A stretch of DNA of 64,000 nucleotides from Paracorniculantispora psalliotae (taxonomy: Eukaryota > Ascomycota > Sordariomycetes > Hypocreales > Cordycipitaceae). The number at the start of each line of letters is the position of its first letter. Position 1 is the first letter of the stretch. Below, piece by piece: positions 12,394-23,664 of the stretch. The notes beneath the pieces are model-generated. The model did no database searches. It was given only the letters and a program-made list of their open reading frames with translations, and had not been told where the DNA came from. The position numbers were made by a program, and so were the translations under genes. The stretch spans positions 1,047,270 to 1,111,269 of the forward strand of contig PHFE01000095.1 of assembly GCA_002796755.1 (NCBI GenBank), given 5' to 3'.

Positions 12394-12646
12394 CATATTT
12401 TTTCTGCGGTGCGCGGCGCACAGCGCCCACTTCGTCTCCTCATGCGGGTCAGTCATATCCGAGTCGCACCACGGACTGGGTTCCTTTTATGCCAGAGATG
12501 TGCGAATTATGCACACGCTGGGTGAGAAAGTCGCTCGCGTTACGTAGATGGTGGTGCTTTTTCCTTTAATTTAACGTGCGAATACCGTACCCGGGTACGT
12601 GGGTGCACCCTACCAAGCGGTCCGAAACTGGCGCCGGCCGACACGG

Positions 12647-12655
12647 ATCAGATAA
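12647..12655 (+). promoter_or_regulatory. SreA-type GATA site
   Basis: Exact ATCAGATAA, 645 bp before the short AIF-like start at 13300. Fourth of four sites in this promoter. Confidence 0.7.
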
Positions 12656-12984
12656 CAGGCAACATCCGTCATCTGCATTCCCAGCGGTTTCGCTCCCAAC
12701 AAGTCGGCCGCCGCCCTTCTTGACTCGCTCCCACATTTCTGCCCTCGGAGCCTCTTCTCACCATTTTAGGTATGATTATTCCTATCGCCGAGCGGAATGA
12801 AGCTGGCGCTGCTCACTCCAATCTTCACACGTCAAAGTAAATAGACTCTGTACGGGTAGCCCATGCCGTGGTATACTGGCCACATGCCTTCCCCCTCCAT
12901 GTCACCTCAGCTCTGCAACTGGCCTTGGTTGCGCGCTAGAACGCCTCTTTCATAAGCCCAAGTTCTTCTTTCCTTCTTCTCCCC

Positions 12985-14734
12985 ATGGCTGTGACCCCCG
13001 CGACTTGTACATTGTCCCGCAACACTACCATACCGAGATTACTCGCCTTGGCCAGTAGGCACACTAACCTTCTTCTGAAAGCCACATCTAATATTGCATC
13101 CTCTTTTACTCCTGGCTTCCACAACACCTTTTCCCCTTCTTCCAGCTTCCCCACCAAACGCCAAATGCTCCCCACTCCAGGCCCGCGCCAGCTGCCTTAT
13201 TATTACTCTGCGAGCCATCTCTCCTCCTCCCGACTCCAAAACCGTTTCTTCAATTCCTCTCTGCACGAATCAGCTCCTTTTTCTAGCGACCTAGAGACCA
13301 TGCCTTCAGTTTCTGCCGCTCCCGCGCCTCTGCGCATCTTCATTGCCGGTGGTAGTTATGCTGGACTGTCCGTAGCCACGAACCTACTGGACTTGGCGTC
13401 TGGCGCCAGCCCACGCATGTCTGGAGACGAGGCCTACCCCCACGTTCCTGATTTTGAGAAAATGGACATTGAAATCACCATCGCTGACGAGAGAGATGGA
13501 TTTTGTAAGTTCTTTTTTCCTTTGCAAGATCGAATACGGCAAATGTCTAATACAATTAGACCATCTTATTGGCTCTCCGCTCGCTCTCGCCGATTCAAAC
13601 TACACCAAGAAAGCCTGGGTCAAGTTTCAGGACATTCCCAGTTTGCAGCAGTCCAATGTTAACGTCATCATTGGTTCTGTCACTGCTGTTGACTGCGAGA
13701 CAAAGACTGTCACGACTCTCGATGCCGTCACCAAGGTCGCGACCGAGCACACGTACGATTTCTTTGTCGCCGCTTCCGGTCTCCGCCGTGTCTGGCCTGT
13801 AGTTCCCCAGTCACTCTCTCGCAAGCAGTACTTGGTCGAGGCTGCCGAGCATATCCACGCCGTTAGCAACGCCCAGTATGGTGTTGTTGTCGTTGGAGGT
13901 GGCGCTGTAGGCATTGAAATGGCAGCCGAGCTCAAGCTTGTTCATCCAAGGATCGAAGTTACGCTTGCGCACTCGCGCGACAAGCTTCTCTCTGCCGAGG
14001 CGCTCTCCGACGAATGCAAGGACACTGCTCTGGAGCTACTACGTGAGAGTGGCGTCAACGTTCTCATGAACCACCGCCTGAACAAATCAGTTCGTGAAGA
14101 TACAGCGGATGGTAGCATCAAGTACCAGCTTGAGTTTGCCAATGGCCATAAAATGGCCGCTAGCGACGTCATTATGGCTGTCTCTCAGCCTGTCTCGACC
14201 ACTACTTATATGCCCACCACGGCCCTGGACGAAAACAATCTCGTTAAGATCAGACCTAAGTATGAATTAGCATCCGAAAATCGCATAGGTTTATTTTACT
14301 GACTTTTGATGCAGCCTTGCTATCGTTGAGGGCACACCGAATGCCGACTACCACTTCTGCGCTGGCGATGCTACCAGGTGGAGTGGTATTAAGCGCTGTG
14401 GTGGCGCCATGCACGGCGGCCACTATGTTGCCCGCAATATCCACCAAACTATTCTGCGCGACCGTGTTCCTGGTGGCCATGATGTGAAATACAGCGAGCT
14501 CACAGAATTCCCCGCCGTCATCGGTCTTGCCGTTGGCAAGAAGGCTGTTGCTTCTGGCCCCGACACTGGCACAGTCTCTGGCGAAGACGTCATGCAAGCC
14601 TACTTCCGCAACGATTTGGGCTTTGACAGTAAGTTTAACCATGATAACCGTAATTTGTTTCGTATCTAACGATGATAGTCTGCTGGGAGTACATGCAGTT
14701 GGGCGGAAAAAAAGAGACTGTGGTGAAGGCATAA
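12985..14734 (+). CDS. AIF/AMID-like FAD- and NAD(P)H-dependent oxidoreductase in the siderophore cluster
   Basis: Four exons ending at 13504, then 13560-14259, 14315-14628 and 14679-14734, with introns of 55, 55 and 50 nt. Two in-frame starts are possible: ATG 12985 (529 aa) or ATG 13300 (424 aa). The short form begins just before the FAD-binding motif (RIFIAGGSYAGLSVATNLL) and matches the usual family length. The long form adds 105 residues rich in Ser, Arg and hydrophobics, with no acidic residue until near its end, like a mitochondrial presequence. A second dinucleotide-binding motif (VVVVGGGAVGIEMAAEL, about residue 175 of the short form) and a C-terminal FAD motif (FCAGDATRW, about 315) complete the AIF/FSP1-type flavoprotein fold. 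It lies between cluster transporters and shares a promoter with four SreA-type sites. Its substrate is unknown; ferric-siderophore or quinone reduction are possibilities only. Confidence 0.88.
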
Positions 14735-14948
14735 GCTCTCGCTTCTAGCTTTGAGTGTATGGGGATGTGGCATGGACATTGATTTTATTGGTCCCGGCGT
14801 TGGCAGGCTTTTTGATTTGGAGCTTAGAACAAACGGTGTTATGATAGCAAATATTTGTTGATTCAGAATGTTATGAAAATGTCAATGTGATTAGATATAC
14901 AATATTACAGTGCATCTATGTCCAGCTATTATCGTCATCCACTGATAT

Positions 14949-16718
14949 TTAGAAAACGAGACCCTTGACTTGCTTGATGTTCTTGACGTTGACGTTGCGC
15001 CAGAAAGCCACAGCGACGAAGCCAATCGCATAGATGGCTGTCGCACCGATGAGCATAGCACGCTGACCATCAGCGTATGCCGACTGAATTGCATCTCTCG
15101 TTGGCGAGCCCACGGGGTAGCTCAGTTGAATAGTAAGATCGCCGTAAATCTTGGCCCAGTTTTGGCGCTCGGACTCAGGAAGGTACTCGCGAAGCTTTCC
15201 AGGGAAGACGCCTTGCCAGATGGCGCCGCTGATCGAGCGACCAATACCACCACCAATGCTGGCGGCCATGGACTGGATGGCGAGAACAACAGCAATATGC
15301 TGGTGCTTAACAACACTCATGATAGCAACCTGCTGACAGACAGAGTTCGTACCACCACCGAAAGCGACAAAAATCTGCGACATGACAATGTATCCGATGT
15401 TGACGCCAGGGTGACGAAACTTGATCATCGTACCAACTCCAAGGACGGTGATAGGAAGGCCAAAGAACAAAACGGGCCACTTGTAGTTACCAGTTTGGCG
15501 GATCACGAGACCGACAATAAGAGCAAAGAAGCAGGAGCCAACGTTGAACGTCTGCGTGATGTAACCAGTCGTGGTGAGGTCAAGGTTCATAACAACCTGA
15601 AGGAAAGAGCCGAAAAAGCTGTTCCAGATGTAGAAGCTGATGAAGGAAATGGCCGGAAGAACACAAGATCCGAGAACAGTGCGATCAAGAAGTAGCTCAT
15701 ACGGAAGGAACTTGACGGGAGCAAAGTACTTCTCCCAGACAGCAAAGCCAATAATCAGAAGACCACCAAAGATGAAAAAGCAAATAACGATCGGTGCGCG
15801 CCATTCTTGTGCCTGGAAGGAGTAGATGTTGAAAGGAAGCAGGAAAATGGAGAGACCAGCTGAAATGAGGAATAGACCAACAACGTCGAACTCGCGGCTA
15901 TAATGAATAAAAGACTGCAGAATACTTCGGTTTGACTTGTTCTTGGTGATGACACCAAGGTTGATCGCTTTGCGCAGGTTGAAAACGAAGAGCACGAAAA
16001 GTGGTAACGTCACGGCTGGAGTAATAATAGAAAAAGCGCCAAAAGCCCAGCGGAATCCGGGGCCGGAAGTGGTGCCGTCGGCGCCGACTGTGTAAAAGGA
16101 TTGGGCGATGCGACCGTTGAGCCAAGTCGTGATAATGAAGGGCGATGTAGAGAACGCGAGGGCCAGGCCACGGTTCTTGAGCGACGACATGTCGGCAAGC
16201 GCGACGCTGAGTGCATAGGCGATACCGTTCATACCGACCCAGTAAAAGACCTGCGCAGCAGCAAACATTTCCACGCTTGTAGTAGCTGCCATCATGACGA
16301 GTCCGAGAGTGGCGAGGGTGACACTGATGAGGTAGCCCTGGGGGCGGCCAAAGACGTCGAGAATCTTGGCGAGCGTGAGCTTAGAGACACCACCGATGAT
16401 GGAGCTCATAATGCCGACGGTAGGTGTGAGCGAGTGTCGAGCAAAGTTGGACGTGACATAGGGCGTGAGGAGGCCCGTCGTGCCCATCTGCATGGAATCG
16501 ACAAAGTAAATGATCCAGATGAAGACATAGGCAACAATCAGGGTCGTCTTGGTCCAGACCTTGGCCGTGGCCTCCATGGCCTGAACACCACCCTGCGCCT
16601 CGCTGGACAGAGACTCATCATCTTCGTCAGAAGATACATGGTTGACGGCTTGTGAGGGCTCCTTGGTAGAGGGATCCTCGTTAACCGCATATGTGGTAAA
16701 CTGAGGCTTTTCCGACAT
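14949..16718 (-). CDS. MFS siderophore-iron transporter (SIT/ARN family, MirB-like)
   Basis: Single exon, 589 aa, ATG at 16718. An acidic, Ser-rich cytosolic N-terminus (about 60 residues) is followed by roughly 14 hydrophobic segments, the topology of the SIT branch of the major facilitator superfamily. Recognisable features are the first-helix region (YVFIWIIYFVDSMQMGTTG) and the DVFGRPQGY loop after TM2-3, both typical of SIT1/ARN/MirB proteins. These proton symporters take up ferric siderophores at the plasma membrane. It is divergent to sidF across a promoter with two SreA-type sites and convergent to the AIF-like gene with only 214 bp between stops. Substrate choice (triacetylfusarinine C or another siderophore) cannot be read from sequence, but genomic context favours the SidD product. 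Confidence 0.9.
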   Translation of the reverse strand: MSEKPQFTTYAVNEDPSTKEPSQAVNHVSSDEDDESLSSEAQGGVQAMEATAKVWTKTTLIVAYVFIWIIYFVDSMQMGTTGLLTPYVTSNFARHSLTPTVGIMSSIIGGVSKLTLAKILDVFGRPQGYLISVTLATLGLVMMAATTSVEMFAAAQVFYWVGMNGIAYALSVALADMSSLKNRGLALAFSTSPFIITTWLNGRIAQSFYTVGADGTTSGPGFRWAFGAFSIITPAVTLPLFVLFVFNLRKAINLGVITKNKSNRSILQSFIHYSREFDVVGLFLISAGLSIFLLPFNIYSFQAQEWRAPIVICFFIFGGLLIIGFAVWEKYFAPVKFLPYELLLDRTVLGSCVLPAISFISFYIWNSFFGSFLQVVMNLDLTTTGYITQTFNVGSCFFALIVGLVIRQTGNYKWPVLFFGLPITVLGVGTMIKFRHPGVNIGYIVMSQIFVAFGGGTNSVCQQVAIMSVVKHQHIAVVLAIQSMAASIGGGIGRSISGAIWQGVFPGKLREYLPESERQNWAKIYGDLTIQLSYPVGSPTRDAIQSAYADGQRAMLIGATAIYAIGFVAVAFWRNVNVKNIKQVKGLVF

Positions 16719-17707
16719 CTTGGGTGCTTGTTCCTGCGCTATGTGGAAAACAATAACCAGGCTTGTTCAGTAGGCTAGATTCTTTTTTTTGATAGCACCG
16801 GAGGGTTGCAACGGAGAACAAGGGTGGTGGAGTCGTTGGCGGGATGGTGGATGAACCAGACCTTTGACCGTCACTAGTTAGGCAAGACCGAAATGACAAA
16901 CTAAACAGATTCAAAAACGAGAAACGTTGGGATTAAGCGGGGGGTTGCCCTTTTTAATTGCATGGCATACACATTTGACAAATTGGAAACTACAAAATTC
17001 TCATAAAATGGGCCGGCGTCGCTCTCACCGTGAGCGACGCAGCCTTGTCGGCCAACCCAAGAATTTTCTGTGAGCTCGCCTCGGCGAGTAGTTAGTGGAG
17101 GTTCCGCTCAAGCCAAGTAAATGGAAAAAGTCTAACGCTCAAGAACGGGCGCAGAGGCTGTCAAAGGAAATTGTGAATGGGTTCATTTCATTTGGAGCTG
17201 TGTCATGAAACATTGGCATAGTGTTCGCCTGAAAGTTCGATCTGAACGATCTTGGCCGCAGGGATATATACATCGAACGGTAGTTAACGGAGAAGACTCG
17301 ACTTATTAGCTTGACCAGACACGAGTTGGGGATATACAACATACAACAAAGCAAGTGCGATGGATACGAGGAGCTTCATGGCCTGGAAAGCAACAACATT
17401 CTGAGGCAGATTTTGCTTCTCGGGCCGTTGAAGAATCCTACATGCCACTTGTTACATCAGGAGACTCTGGGACTGTCTTCGAGGCCATGTCATGAACGCC
17501 ACATCCACATGGCTTAGAGCCAACTGCTGTTCGAAAGCCACAAGGCTTGGTAGCTAGTCTCGAAGGGCCTAAGGGAGCGGAGGGGGATCTACCAACCTCT
17601 CTCTATTTCCTGATCACAACATGCATTCGTTGCATAAAATTTCGCTGCTCCGTGGTAAGCCGAAGAAATGCACCTGGAGAACCAATCCTGGACCTTGCAA
17701 GTAGGGC

Positions 17708-17772
17708 GGGGGGGGGGGGGGGCNNNNNNNNNNNNNNNNNNNNNNNNNNNNNNNNNNNNNNNNNNNNNNNNN
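17708..17772. other. Poly-G run followed by an assembly gap (49 N)
   Basis: Fifteen consecutive G (17708-17722), one C, then N from 17724 to 17772. Homopolymer-linked sequencing failure is the likely cause; the gap length may not be real. It lies about 1 kb from each of the flanking starts, so no coding sequence is visibly interrupted. Confidence 0.95.
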
Positions 17773-17816
17773 TGAGACTTGCCCACATGCCGCCAAGTCG
17801 AGAGAAGATTTTTTTC

Positions 17817-17825
17817 TTATCAGAT
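17817..17825 (-). promoter_or_regulatory. SreA-type GATA site
   Basis: The plus strand reads TTATCAGAT (ATCTGATAA on minus), just right of the assembly gap in the transporter/sidF divergent promoter. Confidence 0.7.
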
Positions 17826-17927
17826 CACACTCTTTGCGGGTGGAGCAACCACCAAAAGGCGGGCCAGCCTAGAGCTGGCGTTGAGGGGTGGGCTAGAATG
17901 GCACCACCCGTACGTGTCCCAATAAAG

Positions 17928-17936
17928 TTATCAGAT
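17928..17936 (-). promoter_or_regulatory. SreA-type GATA site
   Basis: The plus strand reads TTATCAGAT (ATCTGATAA on minus), 764 bp before the sidF ATG. Second site of the pair. Confidence 0.7.
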
Positions 17937-18699
17937 CCGCTCGTTGCTGGGTGCGCATACCTCGGCCGACCATCGGTTCGCCGGAGGTTGTCGCACGGAA
18001 GAAGCAGTTTTGCCAGGAGAAGGGCTGCGTATAGTCGCATCACGCTGAAGCGTGGCAGCTATAAGCACCAAAAGTTTATCAACTTAAAGTTATTATTCCC
18101 GTCTCAATTGTAGAAGCCCGAGTGGTAAACCATCCCGGCGGTGGAACTGCGCAGAGTTGGTGTCAAAACGTCTGGCGGCAGCTTCTCACGGCCGCAGTTC
18201 GGCCAACTTGTGACTTTGAAGTACAGGTACTTGTCACCACTGCTTTGTCTTTCGCGGTGCTGGCATCTTAGTACGTGACTTCTATGCCGCAAATCCCGAG
18301 CTTGTCTGGTGTGCGCCGTAGGCTGCTAAGGGTGGAAAAATGGAACAGCAAGGGGGGTGTGCGATTAGGCCGGGAATCACTTACACAACCACTTCTCCAG
18401 CTCCATGCACTTTCTCCAACAACAGCCCCGACTGCTTCGCTGATTCTGGCGCTAGAAGACGGCACAAATTTGGAGGAGCGAAGCCTGTTAAGGATCGGCA
18501 GGTCTTTCCTTGTGGATATGAGGTCATTCTATAGCGACCAGTGTAAGGTAGCTTTGAGGCCCCGACCTCGGGATTTCCCCAAGTGCCGGCTTAATACGGC
18601 CTCGTAGGACTCTGCATCTTTAGCTGTTTTTTTCTTATTGCTCCATCATTGAACTTCGATAAAACTCTTATTCTGTTCAGAATAGACGTCCGAATCATC

Positions 18700-20117
18700 A
18701 TGGCTGGTATTATCGACATCGCCGCCCTCGCGCCGACCGAGACTGTCATTAAGTTACCGCACCCATACCTGACCGAATACACGGTCAAGCGCGCAGACGG
18801 CGGCCTTTTCCAGCTATGTCTCAAGGATGGCTCTTCGGTGCAGAATACTCCTTTTGAATTGCACTCATCCAAGCTGCGCTTCTCTGCGCCCGCCGATCTC
18901 AAATCAAGCGAGCTGCCCGCGTCCGCTAACAATGGTCCTTGGGCGCGCGCTCGGCGCTCTCCGTCCTCAGACGTCTGCTGGGAAAGTGCCAGCGATGCTC
19001 CCACGCTCGCGCAGGCATGGCTTCTTCTCTACGTTCTCTTCACCGTAAGACCGGGCATGGAAATGGTGCGACTTCAGCTGAATGGCAAAGGAGCCGGTAT
19101 ACTTTCGCAGCAGCTGCAGGATGTGCTTCTTGGAATTGCGCACCCAAAGCCGATAAAGGGATACACCGGCCCGGTGATTGCCAACACAGACTCAGCAAGC
19201 ACAGTTGTTGTCTTGCGAAGCACCTTCTGGCAGGGCGCTGGATCGCCCTTCGGTCCTCGTCCTGTATGGTGTCCTGCCGAATCGCCATCATCACTGCCAC
19301 CCTCGAATCCCCTCTCGTCCTACCCTCTGACGCCGCTTCAACACACCATCAGTGTCGCCTCCGCCGGCGACCCTCAGGACCCAGATCGCTATCAGCAGTC
19401 CTGGCATCCGATCAGACCTGCGAAGCCAGCTCCCGGCGCCGTAATTTACAGCCGCTGGATCCCCCATCTCAAAGAAACCTTCTCCATGGTTTCACTCGAC
19501 TACACCAACGAAGAACACCTCCGACTATTCCACGAGTGGCAGAATGATCCCCGTGTTTCGCAGGGCTGGAACGAAACGGGTACAGTGGAGCAGCACCGCG
19601 AATACCTGCGCAACATTCACGAAGACCCCCATCAGGTTGCTGTGTTAGCCAAGTGGGATGATGCCTATTTCGCTTACTTTGAAGTATACTGGGCCAAGGT
19701 TTGTGACCCTGCCATTGATCCGAGAAAATTGTGCATTAGCTAACATAACTGCAGGAGGATCGCCTCGGTGGCTATTACGACGCCGAAGACTTTGACCGCG
19801 GCCGTCACTCGCTTGTCGGCGATGTGCGCTTTCGTGGACCTCACCGTGTTACAGCATGGTGGAGTAGTTTGATGCACTACCTCTTTCTCGACGACCCGCG
19901 CACCATGTGGGTGGTTGGCGAGCCCAAAGACACCAATTCCACTGTTGTCATGTACGACTTGATTCATGGATTTGGCCTCGACAAGTTTGTCGATTTGCCG
20001 CACAAGCGTAGTGCATTTGTGCGCTGCCCCCGTGGCCGCTTTTTCCAGCTGTGCCCGTTGGGCGAGCAGGAGAAGGCAGTTGGTGGAATGAGAATCGGCC
20101 TTGTGCCCAAGCTCTAA
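18700..20117 (+). CDS. sidF: SidF-type N5-hydroxyornithine transacylase (siderophore biosynthesis)
   Basis: Two exons, 18700-19698 and 19755-20117, split by a 56-nt phase-0 intron, 453 aa. The N-terminal half is the IucA/IucC-associated extension seen in fungal siderophore acyltransferases. From about residue 250 runs the GNAT-fold domain (YSRWIPHL..., FHEWQNDPRVSQGW..., GDVRFRGPHRV). SidF transfers the anhydromevalonyl group from CoA to N5-hydroxyornithine, giving the building block of fusarinine C. Length matches A. fumigatus SidF (about 460 aa). The protein ends in PKL, fitting the peroxisomal PTS1 pattern [SACP][KRH]L; peroxisomal localisation of SidF is established in Aspergillus. It is convergent with the SidI-like gene (260 bp apart) and divergent to the siderophore transporter. 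A SidL-like acetyltransferase is the main alternative; context favours SidF. Confidence 0.88.
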
Positions 20118-20377
20118 AATGTACCTCGGCTCATGAAAATTTTAGGTTATGTCGCGCACAGGACAAAGTCACATAGGCAGATGTTATGTGTTAACCAGTC
20201 ACGAATTAAGTAAGGAGAAACAGACACGGTTTTGAAGATCGACGATGCTGAGGCCATCAGTGAAATCGAATAAATTCATGTAAATCTAGGCGTCTAAAAC
20301 TTTTGAACAAATCTACATAACGCGTGAGCTCCCTTAAATCACACTTTTGTCTATTTACGAACTCCATTCAGTTCATT

Positions 20378-22163
20378 CTACAGTTTGGCCATGCTCGTGT
20401 CCTTGCGGAGTAGTTCGTCACCTACCTTGGCCATTTCAAACTTCTTTACCTTACCGCTGCCTGTCAGCGGAACATCCGCTGGGACACCGCCCTCACCGAG
20501 CCAGAAAAGATGTGCCGGCGACTTGTGTCCTCCAAGACGCTTGCGCACCCAGTCCCGCAGCTCCTGATCAGTCGGCTTGGCTGTCGTGGTCGCAAGTTCG
20601 AGGAATGCACCGACAACTTCACCGTAGTGTTTGCTCTTAAGACCAACGACGATTGCGCGGGAGATTGAGGGATGCGCCATGAGACGCTCCTCAATCTCGA
20701 GAGGGTAAATATTCTCGCCACCGCGAATGATGATGTCCTTGAACCGACCAGTGATGGTGCAGTAACCGTTCTCATCAAAGACGGCCTCGTCGCCAGTGTG
20801 TAACCACAGAACACCAGCAGAATCACGCACCATGACCTCGTTCGTCTTTGCTGAGTTGTTCCAATAACCAGCCTGGAGTTGATAGCCGCCCATGCAGAGC
20901 TCGCCTCGCACACCAACCGGCACAATGTTGCCATCGCGGTCGACAATCTTAGCCTGAGCGTGTGGCATGAGTGTGCCGACAGTCGTCAGTCGCATGTCCA
21001 TATTATCATCGGTAAAGGCGTTGAAGCAAGTCGGGCTGGCTTCAGTCAGGCCATAGCTGGATGTGAATTCGGTCATGCCGAATTTGTTGACGAGGAGCTC
21101 CATCAAGTATCGTGGTACCGGAGCTCCCGCAATAATGCCCGTACGAAGACGATCGCAATTGAAATTGGGCGGAAATTCGGCCTGAAAGAGTGAGTCAAAC
21201 ATAGCAGGCACACCGTGCACAGCAGTGCAAGACTCATCTGAGATGGCATGCAGAGTAGCAGATATATCGAAAACCTCGGCAGGATAAACAATCTTTCCAC
21301 CATGCGTGACGATTGCAAGTAGGCCGAGAACAAGACCAAAGCAATGGAAGAGAGGCGGCGGGCAGCAGAGAACATCAGCGGATGTGAGACGCATTCTATC
21401 GCCAATGAAACGAGAGTTATTGACAAGATTACTGTAGAAATGGTTAGAATCGTCTTATAATCTGCTTGTAAGACATAGACTAAACTTACTGGTGCGTCAA
21501 CATTGTGGCTTTGGGCAGACCAGTAGTGCCGCTGGTAAATTGCAAATTGACAACCTGATGCGGGCTCACGCGTCTCATTGCATCATAGAGTCTATCATGG
21601 CTCTTTCGAGAAGCAGATTTGATCAGGTCGTCGTAGCTGGCATAGTTGCCGACGTCTCCACGTAGCATCACCACTTTCGGGCCGCGGTCCAAGTTGTCCA
21701 AATCGCCGAGCAATCGTGTGTTGTCCAGGCGACCAATGTGCTGTGTGGTAAACACAATCTTGCATTCTGTGAATTGAATACCGTACATTGCTTCAGTTGG
21801 AGTATATGTGTTGTTAAGAATAACAAGAATAGCACCGATTTTGGCGGCGGCAAAAAACACAGCAGCGTATTGCTCGCAGTTGCCCGCCATGATGCCGACC
21901 CGGTCGCCAACGCCAATGCCCATGTCAAGAAGCGCCTGCGCCAGCCATGACGATTGCTGGTTCAGTTCATTGTAGGTCCAGCGCGCGCCTGTCCACGGTA
22001 TAACAAGACATTCACGGGTGCCGTGCTGGTAAGTCTGCAACTCGAGAAGCTCGCCAAGTGTCAGGTCAACCAGTGGAGGGTCAACGGGCCCATGGAGCAG
22101 AGAAAGCTTCTCTGTTTCCGGGGGCACTTCTGGCCGAATCGTCCTCGTTGGAAAAGTCGACAT
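20378..22163 (-). CDS. sidI: SidI-type acyl-CoA ligase (siderophore biosynthesis)
   Basis: Two exons, 22163-21490 and 21431-20378, 58-nt intron, 575 aa. An ANL-superfamily acyl-CoA synthetase with AMP-binding P-loop FTSGTTGLPKATMLTHHN (about residues 210-227, spanning the splice junction), later motifs YGLTEASP, GRFKDIIIRGGENIYP and the catalytic lysine motif GSGKVKKFEM near the end. In the fusarinine pathway SidI charges mevalonate as mevalonyl-CoA, which SidH dehydrates before SidF transfer. The protein ends in AKL, a strong PTS1. It is divergent to sidD over a 2.2-kb promoter with two SreA-type sites and convergent with sidF. Sequence alone shows only an acyl-CoA ligase; the SidI assignment rests on length, PTS signal and context. 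In A. fumigatus sidI lies at another locus, so its presence beside sidD is a layout difference. Confidence 0.85.
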
Positions 22164-22570
22164 AATCGGTTGCTGTAAAAGAGATATTCGTGTCGTTCAA
22201 CAATGATTTACGAGCAGATTTCAGCTGCAGAACGAGACAGAGCAGCAGTACGCCCACAATCGACTAGTGTGACGCAATGGAAGAGCTACAGTCGTTAAAA
22301 AACCCAACTATCAGTTTTACAAGATAATAATAGCTAGCCTAGAGGATGCTAAGGACCCTGTTTATGCGTCTACACCGACTGTGGGTGCCAGGTAGAACCC
22401 ATTACTCAAATGCCGGGCGCCACATGGTCCCCGGTCCTACTGGCACCGGGATCAATGTTTACTTCGAGACTGTCGAAGAATATCTTGCGGGTCTGCCTGA
22501 ACGGACCTCCGAGGCTCGTCGGCGGTATTGGGGCTCCGTTTCAGCTCGTCGAATTTCATCTAATCAGATC

Positions 22571-22579
22571 ATCAGATAA
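22571..22579 (+). promoter_or_regulatory. SreA-type GATA site
   Basis: Exact ATCAGATAA, 408 bp upstream of the sidI start codon. Confidence 0.7.
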
Positions 22580-23664
22580 GATGGGCTAGCTTGTTATACG
22601 ACAGGGACGTGCGTCACACCACGCCAGCTTGTGATAGACTAAGAAAATAAAAGCGAGACTGTGGATGCAGAGCCACAATGTCCCTAAGTTAAATGTCGGA
22701 CAATCCGCACTAGTCAATATCAAGGAAAGAATGACTGGGAAAATAACGCATCTCGACCTTGGCAAAAGCTGGCGTCGAATGATCGTCTGGGCTGCACCCT
22801 TGTTTCTCCGTGCCAGGGTTAGAAGCGCACTAAAACTCTTTGTGGGTGTGCGAGTTAGCTATAAGTGACAGAATCATTATGGAGAGTCAATTGCAAAATA
22901 ATTGGGCTCACGGCGCTCCGACAATATCCATCCTCAGCGCCGAACTGCGGAACATGGCCGGCTAGGAGACAAGCAGCTTGCAATTGAGACTGTTGTATGG
23001 TTCGCAAAGCAAAATGCCGTGACATTTGAGTCAAGTTACGCGGCCGAATTCGGCAAATAAGCAGCCTTGACAGGCCTGGGGCCTGAGTCTTTCCTGTCAG
23101 GTCAATCGTTAAAAAAACTTGGAGCGAATTACGGCGCGACCTCTGGAGCACTGGCTTCGCCCGTAGTGGAGCAGCAATTCGAGGCCCCAGGCCCGACGGC
23201 GAGAACCACAGAATAAGAAACCAATTTGCGAGAGATTGATTAGATTGGGCCCTGAACGAGGACGTGGCGTCACAGTTTTGGTTGTCTTTTCAAATAGAAT
23301 ATTGTCCCGAGAGAAGCTTGAACCCTACCTAGTTAGCAATGGCATAACACTTCTCGGCCTCTTCACAATTTGCGAGAAGCCCAAAAACGACAAAGAATAC
23401 AATGAGCGTTGATGATGCTACTTGTTTGATTCGTCTGATCCCACTCGAAACGTAACTCTCTGGTTGGTGAATTTTCATGTGCGGCTCAACTATGCCAAGG
23501 GAGCCACGCATAGGCGGGGCATGTGCACGGCTTTACAGGTGAAAACTCATCATATTACCCGTCAACTCGGGAGTTCTAGGTCCATGGCGTGCTCGAATCG
23601 GTGCATAGAGCCGAATTGTTTTTTTTTTGTGTTGTGGAGGGAGGACGGTGACTCCACAGCATTC

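Larger units (their letters stand above)
11049..12984. promoter_or_regulatory. Divergent promoter of the ABC transporter and AIF-like gene
   Basis: About 1.9 kb (2.25 kb if the short AIF start is used) with no convincing coding sequence. Frames at 11391-11963 (-) and 11572-11967 (+) lie on opposite strands of the same low-complexity stretch and look like chance. Four exact ATCWGATAA sites lie between 12134 and 12655, listed separately. Confidence 0.6.
16719..18699. promoter_or_regulatory. Divergent promoter of the siderophore transporter and sidF
   Basis: About 2 kb without a credible gene. It contains a 15-G run and an assembly gap at 17708-17772, and two exact SreA-type sites at 17817 and 17928. 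Small frames in both strands are short and lack family features. Confidence 0.6.

Noticed and set aside
14970..15695. 241-codon plus-strand frame opposite the siderophore transporter
   Set aside because: Antisense shadow; hydrophilic translation of transmembrane-coding DNA.
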